Assembly (NCBI RefSeq): GCF_028737215.1
Contig: NZ_JAQZAM010000012.1
Location: forward strand, 124,001-188,000
Reading direction: 5' to 3'
Length of the DNA: 64,000 bases
Source: Actinomycetospora chibensis
GTDB taxonomy: Bacteria; Actinomycetota; Actinomycetes; Mycobacteriales; Pseudonocardiaceae
The notes under the pieces are model-generated. The model did no database searches, was not told the DNA's origin, and worked only from the letters and a program-made list of their open reading frames with translations. Below, in pieces: positions 20,740 to 29,638 of the stretch; position 1 is the first letter of the stretch, and every line of letters starts with the position of its first letter. Both the position numbers and the translations under genes were made by a program.

Positions 20740-21762
20740 ATGACTGCGTCCTCCGGGTCGCGTGCCCGGTGGTGGCGCGGTCTGCGCCGGCCCGGGTCAC
20801 GCCGTCGTGCCAATCCCGACGGCACGATGACGCTCGTCGAGCACATCTACGAGCTGCGACGACGCCTCGCGGTCGCGCTGCTGGCCGTCGCGATCGGCAC
20901 GGCGCTGGGCTTCTTCTGGTACACCGCCTACCCGTTCGGCCTGCCGTCGCTGGGACAGATCCTCACCGAGCCGTACTGCGCCCTGCCGCCGGAGAACCGC
21001 GTCCAGCTCGGGGGCGGGCAGGAGTGCCGCCTCGTCGCGTTCGGCGTGTTCGAGCAGTTCACCCTGCGCCTCAAGGTCGCCGCCACGGCCGGGGTCCTGA
21101 TGTCGAGCCCGATCTGGTTCGCCCAGCTCTGGGGCTTCATCACGCCGGGCCTGTACGCGAAGGAGAAGCGCTTCGCCTACACGTTCGTGAGCCTCGCGGT
21201 GGTGCTGTTCACCGCCGGCGCGGTGCTCGCGTACTTCGTCGTCACCCAGGCCCTGCAGTTCCTGTTCACCGTCGGCGGCGACATCCAGACCACGGTGCTG
21301 CGGGGCTCCGACTACTTCAGCCTGCTCATCGCCCTGCTGATCATCTTCGGGGTGAGCTTCGAGCTGCCGCTGCTGGTGGTCATGCTCAACCGCGTCGGGA
21401 TCGTCTCCTACGCCCAGCTCTCGAGCTGGCGGCGCGGGCTGATCTTCGGGCTGTTCGTGTTCGCCGCGCTCGCGACGCCGGGACAGGACCCGATCTCGAT
21501 GCTCGCGCTGGGCGTCTCGCTCGTCCTGTTGCTCGAGCTCTCCATCCAGGTCGCCCGGGTCCACGACAAGCGCGAGGCCCGGCGACGACTGGAGCAGGGC
21601 TGGGACGGCTTGGATCCCGACCAGCCGTCGCCGCTGGACGACCGCCTGGGCTCGTCGACGCCGGCCCCCGCGCCGGCTCCGCGCATCGAGCCGCTGCCCC
21701 CGCCGTCACCGGCCACCGATCGGGGCAGCGACGGCTCGGCCGACCGGTGGGACGCGACCTGA
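20740..21762 (+). CDS. tatC: Twin-arginine translocase subunit TatC
   Basis: A 340-residue receptor for twin-arginine signal peptides, with six membrane helices. Conserved features are MTLVEHIYELRRRLAVALL at the start of the first helix, the long periplasmic loop with EQFTLRLKVA, and FGVSFELPLLVVMLNRVGIVS. The C-terminal 80 residues are a charged and Pro-rich cytosolic tail. The first 25 residues are basic and extra to the family core; a start at the internal ATG (20827) would remove them. Confidence 0.94.
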   Translation: MTASSGSRARWWRGLRRPGSRRRANPDGTMTLVEHIYELRRRLAVALLAVAIGTALGFFWYTAYPFGLPSLGQILTEPYCALPPENRVQLGGGQECRLVAFGVFEQFTLRLKVAATAGVLMSSPIWFAQLWGFITPGLYAKEKRFAYTFVSLAVVLFTAGAVLAYFVVTQALQFLFTVGGDIQTTVLRGSDYFSLLIALLIIFGVSFELPLLVVMLNRVGIVSYAQLSSWRRGLIFGLFVFAALATPGQDPISMLALGVSLVLLLELSIQVARVHDKREARRRLEQGWDGLDPDQPSPLDDRLGSSTPAPAPAPRIEPLPPPSPATDRGSDGSADRWDAT

Positions 21763-21798
21763 CGAATTCCTCGCCCGTGTGACGTCGTCGGGGGGGGT

Positions 21799-21819
21799 CT
21801 CGGGGGCGGAGCCCCCGAG
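21799..21819 (+). terminator. Perfect 9-bp GC hairpin between tatC and helY
   Basis: CTCGGGGGC (21799-21807), loop GGA, GCCCCCGAG (21811-21819). No U-tract, as is usual in high-GC actinobacteria. It probably separates tatAC from helY. Confidence 0.6.
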
Positions 21820-21839
21820 TCTTGTGACACTGTGGAGGC

Positions 21840-24674
21840 GTGGCCACTCGCTCTCCTGCCGAGGCCTACGAGCAGGCTCGCACCCGCTCCTCGCACCCCC
21901 AGCTCTCGCAGTTCGCCGCCGAGCTGTCGTTCGAGCTCGACGACTTCCAGCGGCAGTCCTGCCTGGCCCTCGAGCAGGGGCACGGCGTCCTGGTCTGCGC
22001 GCCGACGGGCGCGGGCAAGACGGTCGTGGGCGAGTTCGCGGTGCACCTCGCCCTGGCCCGCGGCCAGAAGTGCTTCTACACGACGCCGATCAAGGCGCTG
22101 TCGAACCAGAAGTACACCGACCTCGTCGAGCGCCACGGCGCCGACGCGGTCGGCCTGCTGACCGGCGACGCGGCGATCAACGGCTCGGCCCCGGTGGTGG
22201 TCATGACCACCGAGGTGCTGCGCAACATGCTCTACGCGGAGTCGCCGGCGCTCGAGGGTCTCGCCTACGTCGTCATGGACGAGGTGCACTACCTCGCCGA
22301 CCGCTTCCGCGGCGCGGTGTGGGAGGAGGTCATCCTCCACCTGCCCCAGCACGTGCAGATCGCGTCGCTGTCGGCGACGGTGAGCAACGCCGAGGAGTTC
22401 GGCGACTGGCTCGTCACCGTCCGCGGCGACACCACCGTCGTGGTCGACGAGACCCGCCCGGTGCCTCTGTGGCAGCACATGATCGTCGGGCACCGGATGT
22501 TCGACCTGTTCGCCGAGGAACGGCGCGGCGGCACGACGGCGCTCAAGGTCGACCCGACGCTCGTGCGGGCCGTCGCCGAGATCGATCGCGGGCCCTCGGT
22601 CCGTGGGGGCCGCGCCCGGTCCGGGCCGCCCGGCCGTGGCGGACGCCCGGGTGACCGTCGTGGCGGACCGGCACGCTCCGGACCGCCGGGGCGCGGCGGG
22701 GGATCGGGCTTCCGGCCCCCGTCGCGCGTGGACGTCATCGAGCGCCTCGACGCCGCCGGGCTCCTGCCGGCGATCACGTTCATCTTCAGCCGGGCCGGGT
22801 GCGACGCCGCGGTGACGCAGTGCGTGCGCTCCGGGCTGCGACTGACGGGCCCGGACGACGTGGCGGTCATCCGCGAGGTCGTCGAGCGCAAGACCGCGGG
22901 CCTGCCCGAGGCCGACCTCGACGTCCTGGGCTACTGGGAGTGGCGCGACGGCCTCGAGCGCGGCGTCGCGGCCCACCACGCGGGCATGCTGCCGGCGTTC
23001 AAGGAGACCGTCGAGGAGCTGTTCGTCCGCGGCCTCGTGCGGGCGGTGTTCGCCACCGAGACGCTCGCGCTGGGCATCAACATGCCGGCGCGGACGGTCG
23101 TGCTCGAGAAGCTCGTCAAGTACAACGGCGAGGCCCACGTCGAGCTGACGCCGGGGGAGTACACCCAGCTCACCGGCCGGGCGGGCCGCCGCGGGATCGA
23201 CGTCGAGGGCCACGCGGTGGTGCTCTGGGTGCCCGGCGTCGACCCCGAACAGGTCGCCGGCCTCGCCTCGACCCGCACGTACCCGCTGCGCTCCTCGTTC
23301 CGCCCCGGCTACAACATGGCGGTCAACCTCGTCGACCGCGTCGGGGTCGAGAGCGCCCGCGAGCTGCTCGAGCAGTCGTTCGCCCAGTTCCAGGCCGACC
23401 GCAGCGTCGTCGGGCTGGCCAAGCGCCTCGAGCGCAACCGCGAGGCCCTCGCCGGCTACGCCGAGGCCGCGGGCGGGCACTCCGGCCACGAGGGCGACTT
23501 CCGGTCCTTCGCGGAGTACATGGACCTGCGCCGCCGGGTGACCGAGCGCGAGAAGCTGCTGTCACGCCAGGGCCGGTCGGAGCAGAAGGCCGAGGCCGCG
23601 GCGTCGCTCGAGGCGCTCAAGCCAGGGGACGTCATCGCCGTCCCGGGCGGCAAGCGCGCCGGGCTGGCCGTCGTGCTCGACCCGGGCGTCGACCGCAGCC
23701 CCCGCGACCAGGAGCCGCGCCCGCTCGTCCTCACCGAGGACCGGTGGGCCGGGCGCCTCTCGCTCGCCGACTTCCCCGAGCCCGTCGCGGCACTCGGCAC
23801 GATGAAGCTGCCGCGCAAGATGGACCACCGTGTCCCGCGGCTGCGCCGCGACCTCGCCAACGCGCTGCGCGAGACCGGGATCGAGCCGCCGACGCGCTCG
23901 GGGTCGGCCCGCCGCCGCAGGGGCGCCGAGAACGAGGACCCCGAGCTCGCGTCGCTGCGCCGCGCACTGCGCGCCCACCCGTGCCACGGGCTCGCCGACC
24001 GGGAGGACCGCTCGCGGTGGTTCGAGCGCTACCAGCGCCTCGAGCGCGAGACCGAGCAGCTCCAGGACCGGGTGCGCTCGACGACGCACTCGCTCGCCCG
24101 GACGTTCGACCGCATCCGCGGGCTGCTCGGCGAGCGCGGCTACCTCGACGACGAGGTCGTCACCGAGAACGGGCGCCGGCTCTCGCGGCTGTGGGGGGAG
24201 TCCGACCTCCTCGTCGCCGAGTGCCTGCGCCACGGCGTCTGGCGCGGGCTCGGCCCGGCGGAGATCGCGGCGGTGGCGTCGTCGCTGGTCTACGACAGCC
24301 GCCGGGACGACGGCGGCGTGCCGCGCGTGCCCGAGGACGCGACGTCGGCGGTCGAGCAGACGGTGGCCCTGTGGCACGACCTCGTCGCCGACGAGCGCCG
24401 CCACCGCCTCGACCGCACCCGCGAGCCCGACCTCGGCTTCGCCTGGCCGGTGCACCGGTGGGTGCGCGGCGACTCGCTCGCGGTCGTGCTCGCCGGGGCC
24501 ACGTCGCACGGCACCGAGCTGTCCGCGGGAGACTTCGTGCGCTGGTGCCGACAGGTCGTCGACCTGCTCGACCAGATCCGCGCCGTCGCCGGCAACGACG
24601 ACACCGTGGGTCGGGCCGCGGGCGACGCGGTCCGTGCCATCCGGCGCGGTGTCGTCGCCGTGGGGGAGGGCTAG
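21840..24674 (+). CDS. helY: DEVH-box Ski2/Mtr4-like RNA helicase HelY
   Basis: A 944-residue superfamily 2 helicase. Walker A is VCAPTGAGKT, motif II DEVHYL, motif III SLSATVSN and motif VI QLTGRAGRRGID. A low-complexity Arg-Gly-Gly insert (about residues 247-295, SGPPGRGG repeated) interrupts the core between the two RecA domains. The C-terminal part (from about 640) has the DSHCT domain of Ski2-type helicases. Probably in RNA processing. It starts with GTG; GGAGG lies only one base upstream, so initiation may be leaderless. It follows tatC as in mycobacteria. Confidence 0.93.
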   Translation: MATRSPAEAYEQARTRSSHPQLSQFAAELSFELDDFQRQSCLALEQGHGVLVCAPTGAGKTVVGEFAVHLALARGQKCFYTTPIKALSNQKYTDLVERHGADAVGLLTGDAAINGSAPVVVMTTEVLRNMLYAESPALEGLAYVVMDEVHYLADRFRGAVWEEVILHLPQHVQIASLSATVSNAEEFGDWLVTVRGDTTVVVDETRPVPLWQHMIVGHRMFDLFAEERRGGTTALKVDPTLVRAVAEIDRGPSVRGGRARSGPPGRGGRPGDRRGGPARSGPPGRGGGSGFRPPSRVDVIERLDAAGLLPAITFIFSRAGCDAAVTQCVRSGLRLTGPDDVAVIREVVERKTAGLPEADLDVLGYWEWRDGLERGVAAHHAGMLPAFKETVEELFVRGLVRAVFATETLALGINMPARTVVLEKLVKYNGEAHVELTPGEYTQLTGRAGRRGIDVEGHAVVLWVPGVDPEQVAGLASTRTYPLRSSFRPGYNMAVNLVDRVGVESARELLEQSFAQFQADRSVVGLAKRLERNREALAGYAEAAGGHSGHEGDFRSFAEYMDLRRRVTEREKLLSRQGRSEQKAEAAASLEALKPGDVIAVPGGKRAGLAVVLDPGVDRSPRDQEPRPLVLTEDRWAGRLSLADFPEPVAALGTMKLPRKMDHRVPRLRRDLANALRETGIEPPTRSGSARRRRGAENEDPELASLRRALRAHPCHGLADREDRSRWFERYQRLERETEQLQDRVRSTTHSLARTFDRIRGLLGERGYLDDEVVTENGRRLSRLWGESDLLVAECLRHGVWRGLGPAEIAAVASSLVYDSRRDDGGVPRVPEDATSAVEQTVALWHDLVADERRHRLDRTREPDLGFAWPVHRWVRGDSLAVVLAGATSHGTELSAGDFVRWCRQVVDLLDQIRAVAGNDDTVGRAAGDAVRAIRRGVVAVGEG

Positions 24675-24677
24675 GCC

Positions 24678-25766
24678 GTGAGCACGCCGCCGGAGGAGCC
24701 GAGCCGGCCGGAGTCGCCCTGGGCGCCGCCCGCGGCGGAGAGCTCGGGGGCGGGGCGGCCAGCCGCGGACGACCCGAGGGCGGACAGCGCGGAGCCGGAC
24801 GGTCCGGAGCAGGACGATCCGGGGAGTTCGGGCCCGGCCACCCGGGACGACACCCCGCCCGAGGGGCTGCCCGGGCCGACGGGCCCGACGACCGCCGGCG
24901 AGCCGAGCCCGTGGGCGCCCCCCGGTGGCCCGGCGCCGCAGCAGCAACCCGGCGGGCCGCACGCCGGGCCGGCCGAGCAGCCCTGGGCCCCGCCGTCCGG
25001 CCAGCCCACGGGATACGGCCAGCCCACGGGATACGGCCAGCCCACGGGATACGGCCAGCCGAGCTACGGGCAGCAGTCGCGCTACGGGCAGCAGCCGGGC
25101 TACGGGCAGCAGCCGGGCTACGGCCAGCAGCCGAGCTATGGCCAGCCGGGCTATGGGCAGCAGCCCGGGTACGGCCGGACCGGGTACGGCCAGACCGGCC
25201 AGCAGACCGCCTGGGGTCAGCCGGGACAGGGGCAGCAGCAGGGATACCCGCCCCAGCAGGGCTACGGCCAGCACCAGGGTGACGGCCCCCAGCCCGGCTA
25301 CGGCCCGACCGGCTACGTCCAGCAGCCCGCACCCGGCCCCGGACCGAACCCGACGTCGGTGTGGGCGGCGCCCGGCAACGCGACGGGCTGGGGCCGGCCC
25401 GGTCCGGGCTGGGGCGGTCCGTACCCGCCGCAGCCCCGCAAGCCCTTCCCCTGGAAGGCGGTGGGCCTGGTCGTCGCGGCCCTCATCGTGATCGCGCTGA
25501 TCGTGCTGGGGCTGCTGGCGTTCGTCGTCGGGCCGCGGTTCGCCCGGGTCGACGTCCTCGACGCGGACTCGGTGACGCAGGGCGTCACGCGGGTGGTCAC
25601 GGAGGACTGGCGCCGCCAGATCACCGGGGTCACGTGCCCGTCGGACCAGGAGGTGCGGCCCGGGGCGACGTTCACCTGCTCGGCGACCGTCGACGGCCGG
25701 CCCGCCCAGGTGCCCGTCTCGATCATCGACGCGAGCGGCACCTACTCGGTCGGGCAACCACGCTGA
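24678..25766 (+). CDS. Membrane protein with Gly-Tyr-Gln-rich N-terminus and DUF4333 domain
   Basis: 362 residues. The first 245 are disordered. About residues 110-215 form a low-complexity Q/G/Y/P region with many GYGQQ and GYGQPT units. One transmembrane helix follows ([22 protein letters not shown]), then an extracytoplasmic DUF4333 domain with a Cys pair ([23 protein letters not shown]) likely to form a disulfide. This topology puts the Tyr/Gln-rich region in the cytosol. The function is unknown. It starts four bases after helY and ends overlapping the next gene (TGATG). Confidence 0.82.
   Translation: MSTPPEEPSRPESPWAPPAAESSGAGRPAADDPRADSAEPDGPEQDDPGSSGPATRDDTPPEGLPGPTGPTTAGEPSPWAPPGGPAPQQQPGGPHAGPAEQPWAPPSGQPTGYGQPTGYGQPTGYGQPSYGQQSRYGQQPGYGQQPGYGQQPSYGQPGYGQQPGYGRTGYGQTGQQTAWGQPGQGQQQGYPPQQGYGQHQGDGPQPGYGPTGYVQQPAPGPGPNPTSVWAAPGNATGWGRPGPGWGGPYPPQPRKPFPWKAVGLVVAALIVIALIVLGLLAFVVGPRFARVDVLDADSVTQGVTRVVTEDWRRQITGVTCPSDQEVRPGATFTCSATVDGRPAQVPVSIIDASGTYSVGQPR
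25002..25055 (+). repeat. 18-bp exact tandem repeat encoding QPTGYG (three copies)
   Basis: CAGCCCACGGGATACGGC is repeated exactly at 25002, 25020 and 25038, within a longer degenerate GYGQ-coding array. Exact identity suggests recent duplication. Confidence 0.9.
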
Positions 25767-26179
25767 TGGCGACGCTCGACGACGTCCGCCGTCTCGCGCT
25801 GGCCCTGCCGCGCACCGACGAGGCGGTGTCGTGGGGCTCGGCGCACTGGCGGGTGTCGAAGAAGGGCTTCGTCTGGGAGCGACCGCTGCGCCGCTCCGAC
25901 GAGGCGGCCCTCGAAGCCGCGGGCGTGCCGCTGCCCGAGGGCGACGTGCTCGGCGTGCGGGTGGCCGATCTCGGCGTCAAGGAGGCGCTGATCGCCGACG
26001 ACCCGGCCGTCTACTTCACGACGCCGCACTTCGACGGCTTCCCCGCGGTGCTCGTGCGTCTGGAGCGGATCGGGGTCGACGAGCTGCGCGAGCTGGTGGA
26101 GGACGCCTGGGTCGACCGCGCGCCGAAGACCGTCGCCAAGGCCTGGCTCGCCGAGCAGGGCCGCGGCCAGGACGGCTGA
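25766..26179 (+). CDS. MmcQ/YjbR family protein
   Basis: A 137-residue single-domain protein. It begins [41 protein letters not shown], the start of the YjbR double-wing fold, and ends LVEDAWVDRAPKTVAKAWLAEQ, the typical last helix. Members are called MmcQ/YjbR or CyaY-like and some bind DNA, but no cellular role is firm. ATG overlaps the stop of the DUF4333 gene (TGATG), so it is translationally coupled. Confidence 0.85.
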   Translation: MATLDDVRRLALALPRTDEAVSWGSAHWRVSKKGFVWERPLRRSDEAALEAAGVPLPEGDVLGVRVADLGVKEALIADDPAVYFTTPHFDGFPAVLVRLERIGVDELRELVEDAWVDRAPKTVAKAWLAEQGRGQDG

Positions 26180-26187
26180 TCCGCCCC

Positions 26188-27159
26188 CTACTCGCCCCGC
26201 AGCGCCGCGACCAGCCGGTCGACCGAGCCGGTGAGGTTCCAGCGCTCGGCGAGGGCGGCGAGCGCGTCCGGGTCCGCGGGCTCGTGGGGCAGGGTGCGCC
26301 GCTCGCCGGTCCAGTCGATGGGGGCGTCGGGGGCGACGCGGACGACCTCGGGCGCCACGACGAGGTACTCGCCGGCCCGCGCCATCTTCGCGCGCACGGC
26401 CGAGGACATGCGGGTGTCGGAGCGGTCGAGCACCGCGGAGATCATCTCGTCCCACGAGCCGAACTTCGAGACCACCTGCGCCGCGGTCTTCTCCCCGATG
26501 CCGGCCACGCCGGGCAGGCCGTCCGAGGGGTCGCCCCGCAGCATCGCCATCTCGGCGTAGCCGTCCCCGGCACGGGCGAGGGGCACCCCGTAGCGGGCGG
26601 CGACGTCCTCCGGCCCGTAGAGCTCGTACTTCGACACCCCGCGGGCGATGTAGACGATGCGGGTCGGGGTGGGCTCGTCGCGGACGAGCTGCAGCAGGTC
26701 CCGGTCGCCGCTGACCACCTCGATCGCGTCGGTGGTCTCGGTGGCGCACAGCGTGCCGATGACGTCGTCGGCCTCGTAGCCCTCGGCCCCCGCGGTCGGG
26801 ATCCCGGCGGCGGCGAGCGCCTGCAGGATGATCTCGACCTGCGGCCCGAGTTCGGGCGGCGCGGCCTCGGCGTCCGGGGCGCCGCCGACGGGGGAGGACG
26901 GGTCGCCCATCGAGGGGTCGACGCGGTGGGCCTTGTACGACGGGATCGCGCGCACGCGGAACGCCGGGCGCCAGTCGCGGTCGAGGCACGCGATCACGGC
27001 ACCGGGGCGACGTTCGCGGACCAGGCGGGCGACCATGTCGCAGAACCCGCGGGCCGCGTTCACCGGCGTGCCGTCCTGCGCGGTCAGGGTGGCCGGGACC
27101 CCGTAGAAGGCCCGGAACCACAGGCTGGCCGAGTCGAGCAGCATCACCGGCGCGTCCAT
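26188..27159 (-). CDS. Stand-alone 5'-3' exonuclease (PolA N-terminal type)
   Basis: A 323-residue FEN/PolA-like exonuclease without a polymerase domain. It starts APVMLLDSASLWFRAFYG, has the metal-binding acid YEADDVIGTL, VVSGDRDLLQLV and LRGDPSDGLPGVAGIGEKTA, with the helix-hairpin-helix. All carboxylates of the metal site appear present. Such proteins remove RNA primers or flaps during replication and repair. A segment at about 85-105 (GGAPDAEAAPPE) is a disordered insertion. It converges on the yjbR-like gene. Confidence 0.9.
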   Translation of the reverse strand: MDAPVMLLDSASLWFRAFYGVPATLTAQDGTPVNAARGFCDMVARLVRERRPGAVIACLDRDWRPAFRVRAIPSYKAHRVDPSMGDPSSPVGGAPDAEAAPPELGPQVEIILQALAAAGIPTAGAEGYEADDVIGTLCATETTDAIEVVSGDRDLLQLVRDEPTPTRIVYIARGVSKYELYGPEDVAARYGVPLARAGDGYAEMAMLRGDPSDGLPGVAGIGEKTAAQVVSKFGSWDEMISAVLDRSDTRMSSAVRAKMARAGEYLVVAPEVVRVAPDAPIDWTGERRTLPHEPADPDALAALAERWNLTGSVDRLVAALRGE

Positions 27160-27186
27160 GAGCGGCAGCTTCCCACCTGGCGCGGC

Positions 27187-27238
27187 GCGCTCGTGCGCGC
27201 CTGCCCGTGTCCCGACACGGACGAGCGCGCACGAGCGC
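27187..27238. terminator. Very strong two-part inverted repeat
   Basis: A perfect 14-bp outer stem (GCGCTCGTGCGCGC, 27187-27200, with GCGCGCACGAGCGC, 27225-27238) encloses a 7-bp inner stem (CCGTGTC, 27205-27211, with GACACGG, 27214-27220). It lies between two minus-strand genes, after the DUF2339 stop, and is the strongest hairpin of the window. Confidence 0.75.
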
Positions 27239-27251
27239 GACGGAACGGGCC

Positions 27252-29222
27252 TCACGCCTCCGACGGGCCTGCCGAGCCGCCCGAGCCAGGCGCACCGTCC
27301 GCACCGGACGCTCCCGGTGCGGCGATGACGGCCTTGGCGTAGCGCGACCCGGCCGCGAGCAGGACGAGCCCGGCGCCGAGGAACGCCGCGACGCGGGCGA
27401 GGCCGTCGAGGGCGGTGAGGTCGAAGGTCACGAGCTTCACCACCGCGGCGATCACCAGCACGCCGCCGAGCACCCGCGAGAGCGAGTCCTTCAGGCCCCG
27501 CGCGAGCAGGACCAGCGCGATCGCGGTCCACGAGACCGTCACGAGGACGTGCCCGACGAGGAACGCGTCGCGGGTGGGCGAGATCAGCAGCGCCGCGGTC
27601 ACGACCGCACCGGCCGCCCCGTAGAGCGCGACGACCCCGAGCAGGCCGGCAGCCGTCGCGGCCCGGCCGCGGTCGCGCAGCCACCCGAGCCGCCCCAGGG
27701 CGACCAGGCCGACCAGGGCGACGGCGGAGAGCAGGAGGTAGACGACGAGGGCCGCGGCGAGCTCGCCGACCGCACCCGCCGTGACGGCGCCGCCCGGCAG
27801 GGTGACGACGAACGGGCGAGCGGGGAAGCTCGCGACGAGCTCCATCGGCGCGTCCTGCCCGAGCGCGACGAGACCCCCGACGAGGCCCAGCACGGCGGCG
27901 GCGAGCAGCGGGCCGGCCCGGCGGGTCACGGCCGCGGCGACGCCGAGCACGAGGGCCTCGGCGAGCAGGGGGAGCGACAGCGGGCCGGAGCCCATCGCGA
28001 GGACGGTCGCGACCAGCAGCGCGCCGGTGGCGCCGGCCCCCGCGACGAGCGCGAGCGCGCGGTACCCGGCCTCCGGCGCGGCAGCTCCACGGCGCTGCGT
28101 GCCGTCCGCTCCGGCAGGGACGACGCGGTCGAACCCGACCACGGCGAGCAGTAGGGCGACCGCGACACCGCCGGCGACGAGGGTGCCGGGGATGCGGGCC
28201 AGGCCGATGCTGACGAGCAGGACCGGCAGCACCGGCGCCCCGAGCACGGCGGTGGCGGCCACCCGGCCGGAGGTGCCGAGCAGGACGGCCGAGACGCCGC
28301 CGGCGACCAGGACCGCGAGCACCGCCACGGTCGTCGCGAGGTGGGTGTCGGGGGCACCGAGGAGCAGCCGGATCGCGGCGCCGAGGGCCGCGAGGGTCGA
28401 GACGACGGCGGCGGTCGTCGCGACGGCGAGCCAGGTGCGACGGCGGGCGACGAGCACGGCGGCGACCTGGGCACCGAGCACGAGGGCGACGAGCGTGGGC
28501 GTCGGCCCGCCGACGACCAGGGGAGCGGCCAGCCCGGCGGCGACCAGCACGCCGAGGGCGAGGCCCTGGTGGCGCCAGTGGTCGGCCAGCACCAGCCCGC
28601 CGGCGGTGACCGCCAGGGCGAACGGGGCGCCGAGGGCGAGGGGGAGGAGCCCGAAGAGGGCGACGGCGGCGGCCACGGTGAGGAAGAGCGCCGCCACGCC
28701 GGTCGCGGCGAGGGCGACCGCGGCGGACGGTACCTCGGCGTCGCCGGCCCGGCGCCGCACGCGCACCCCGATCCCGACCAGGGCCAGGCCGAGCAGGGCG
28801 CCGCCGATCACCCGCGCCTCGGGACCGAACCAGCCGCGCCCGGCGGCGAGGACGAGCAGCAGCACGACGCCGAGCACCGTCGTCGCCGCGCCGGTGACCG
28901 CGAGCAGCTTCGCCGGCGACCAGGCGGCGCGGGGGGCCCGGGGCGGACGGGGGAGCCGGGGGGCGGGGCGAGCCGGCGGTGACGGCGGCCCCCAGCCCGC
29001 GGGCGGCGGGGCCCACGCGACCGGCGGGGCCCACGCGACCGGCGGGGCCCAGGGCCCGGGCGGCGGGGGAGCCGGCACGGACGCCGACGCCGGGGCGGTC
29101 GTTCGCGGGGCGCTCTGCAGCGTCAGGAGGGTCGTGCGGATGCGGTCCACCTCGCGGGCCACGCCCGCGAGGTCGTCACCGAGGCGGACGACGAGCGCGT
29201 CCTGCGGCACCGGGGTGTTCAT
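27252..29222 (-). CDS. DUF2339 polytopic membrane protein
   Basis: 656 residues. A short N-terminal helix (ALVVRLGDDLAGVAREVDRIRTTLLTL) is followed by a Pro/Ala-rich linker with WAPPVAWAPPVAWAPP repeats. Some 18-20 hydrophobic helices then fill the rest, starting about residue 100. This is the architecture of DUF2339 proteins, whose function is unknown. Base composition is extremely GC-rich because of Ala/Leu/Val codons. Charged residues are sparse except in short loops such as VRVRRRAGDAEVPS. It has no close operon partner. Confidence 0.82.
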   Translation of the reverse strand: MNTPVPQDALVVRLGDDLAGVAREVDRIRTTLLTLQSAPRTTAPASASVPAPPPPGPWAPPVAWAPPVAWAPPPAGWGPPSPPARPAPRLPRPPRAPRAAWSPAKLLAVTGAATTVLGVVLLLVLAAGRGWFGPEARVIGGALLGLALVGIGVRVRRRAGDAEVPSAAVALAATGVAALFLTVAAAVALFGLLPLALGAPFALAVTAGGLVLADHWRHQGLALGVLVAAGLAAPLVVGGPTPTLVALVLGAQVAAVLVARRRTWLAVATTAAVVSTLAALGAAIRLLLGAPDTHLATTVAVLAVLVAGGVSAVLLGTSGRVAATAVLGAPVLPVLLVSIGLARIPGTLVAGGVAVALLLAVVGFDRVVPAGADGTQRRGAAAPEAGYRALALVAGAGATGALLVATVLAMGSGPLSLPLLAEALVLGVAAAVTRRAGPLLAAAVLGLVGGLVALGQDAPMELVASFPARPFVVTLPGGAVTAGAVGELAAALVVYLLLSAVALVGLVALGRLGWLRDRGRAATAAGLLGVVALYGAAGAVVTAALLISPTRDAFLVGHVLVTVSWTAIALVLLARGLKDSLSRVLGGVLVIAAVVKLVTFDLTALDGLARVAAFLGAGLVLLAAGSRYAKAVIAAPGASGADGAPGSGGSAGPSEA

Positions 29223-29358
29223 GGCACGGAGCCTGGCCTTCCGCGAGCCGCCCGCCCAGGGGAGGACTACTCAGTCCGGACGATGAGTGTCGCGTGGCGC
29301 CCGCGACGAGCGGGCACAGGCCGGTTGCCGATTCCCGCGTACCGAGAGGAGACCCACC

Positions 29359-29565
29359 ATGGGTGACATCGCGAGCAAGCTCGACAAGGAGTACGAGACC
29401 AAGTCCGCGCAGGAGATCGCCGACGCACCCGTCGCCGCCCTGCAGGGCGTCAGCGAGAGCGACGCCGAGAAGCTCAAGGAAGCGTTCAACATCAAGACCG
29501 TGCGCGACCTGGGCACGAACAAGTACTTCCTCTGGGCGCAGGCGTTCGCGAAGCTCGCCGAGTGA
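29359..29565 (+). CDS. Small helix-hairpin-helix-like protein
   Basis: 68 residues, acidic and all-helical. The segment IADAPVAALQGVSESDAEKLKEAFNIKTVRDLGTNKYFLWAQAFAKL looks like a single helix-hairpin-helix module (Gly-Val-Ser turn, then the IKTVRDL helix) of the DUF4332/RuvA-like kind. Small proteins like this are common in actinobacteria with no assigned role. The ATG at 29359 has GAGAGGAGA upstream; an in-frame upstream start at 29287 lacks one. Confidence 0.75.
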   Translation: MGDIASKLDKEYETKSAQEIADAPVAALQGVSESDAEKLKEAFNIKTVRDLGTNKYFLWAQAFAKLAE

Positions 29566-29624
29566 TCCCGCGGGTGCGCCCCGGCGACCTGACCGGGGCG
29601 CACCCCGCACGGTCCGGCCTGTCC

Positions 29625-29630
29625 TAGGCT
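29625..29630 (+). promoter_or_regulatory. Leaderless -10 element of the M24 peptidase gene (TAGGCT)
   Basis: TAGGCT ends 8 bases before the ATG at 29639, with no ribosome-binding site. Confidence 0.5.
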
Positions 29631-29638
29631 CGGCGACC

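Noticed and set aside
27781-29286. 501-residue plus-strand frame opposite the DUF2339 gene
   Set aside because: Thr/Ala/Ser/Arg-rich low-complexity reading with no start context; the minus-strand membrane protein has proper helices.
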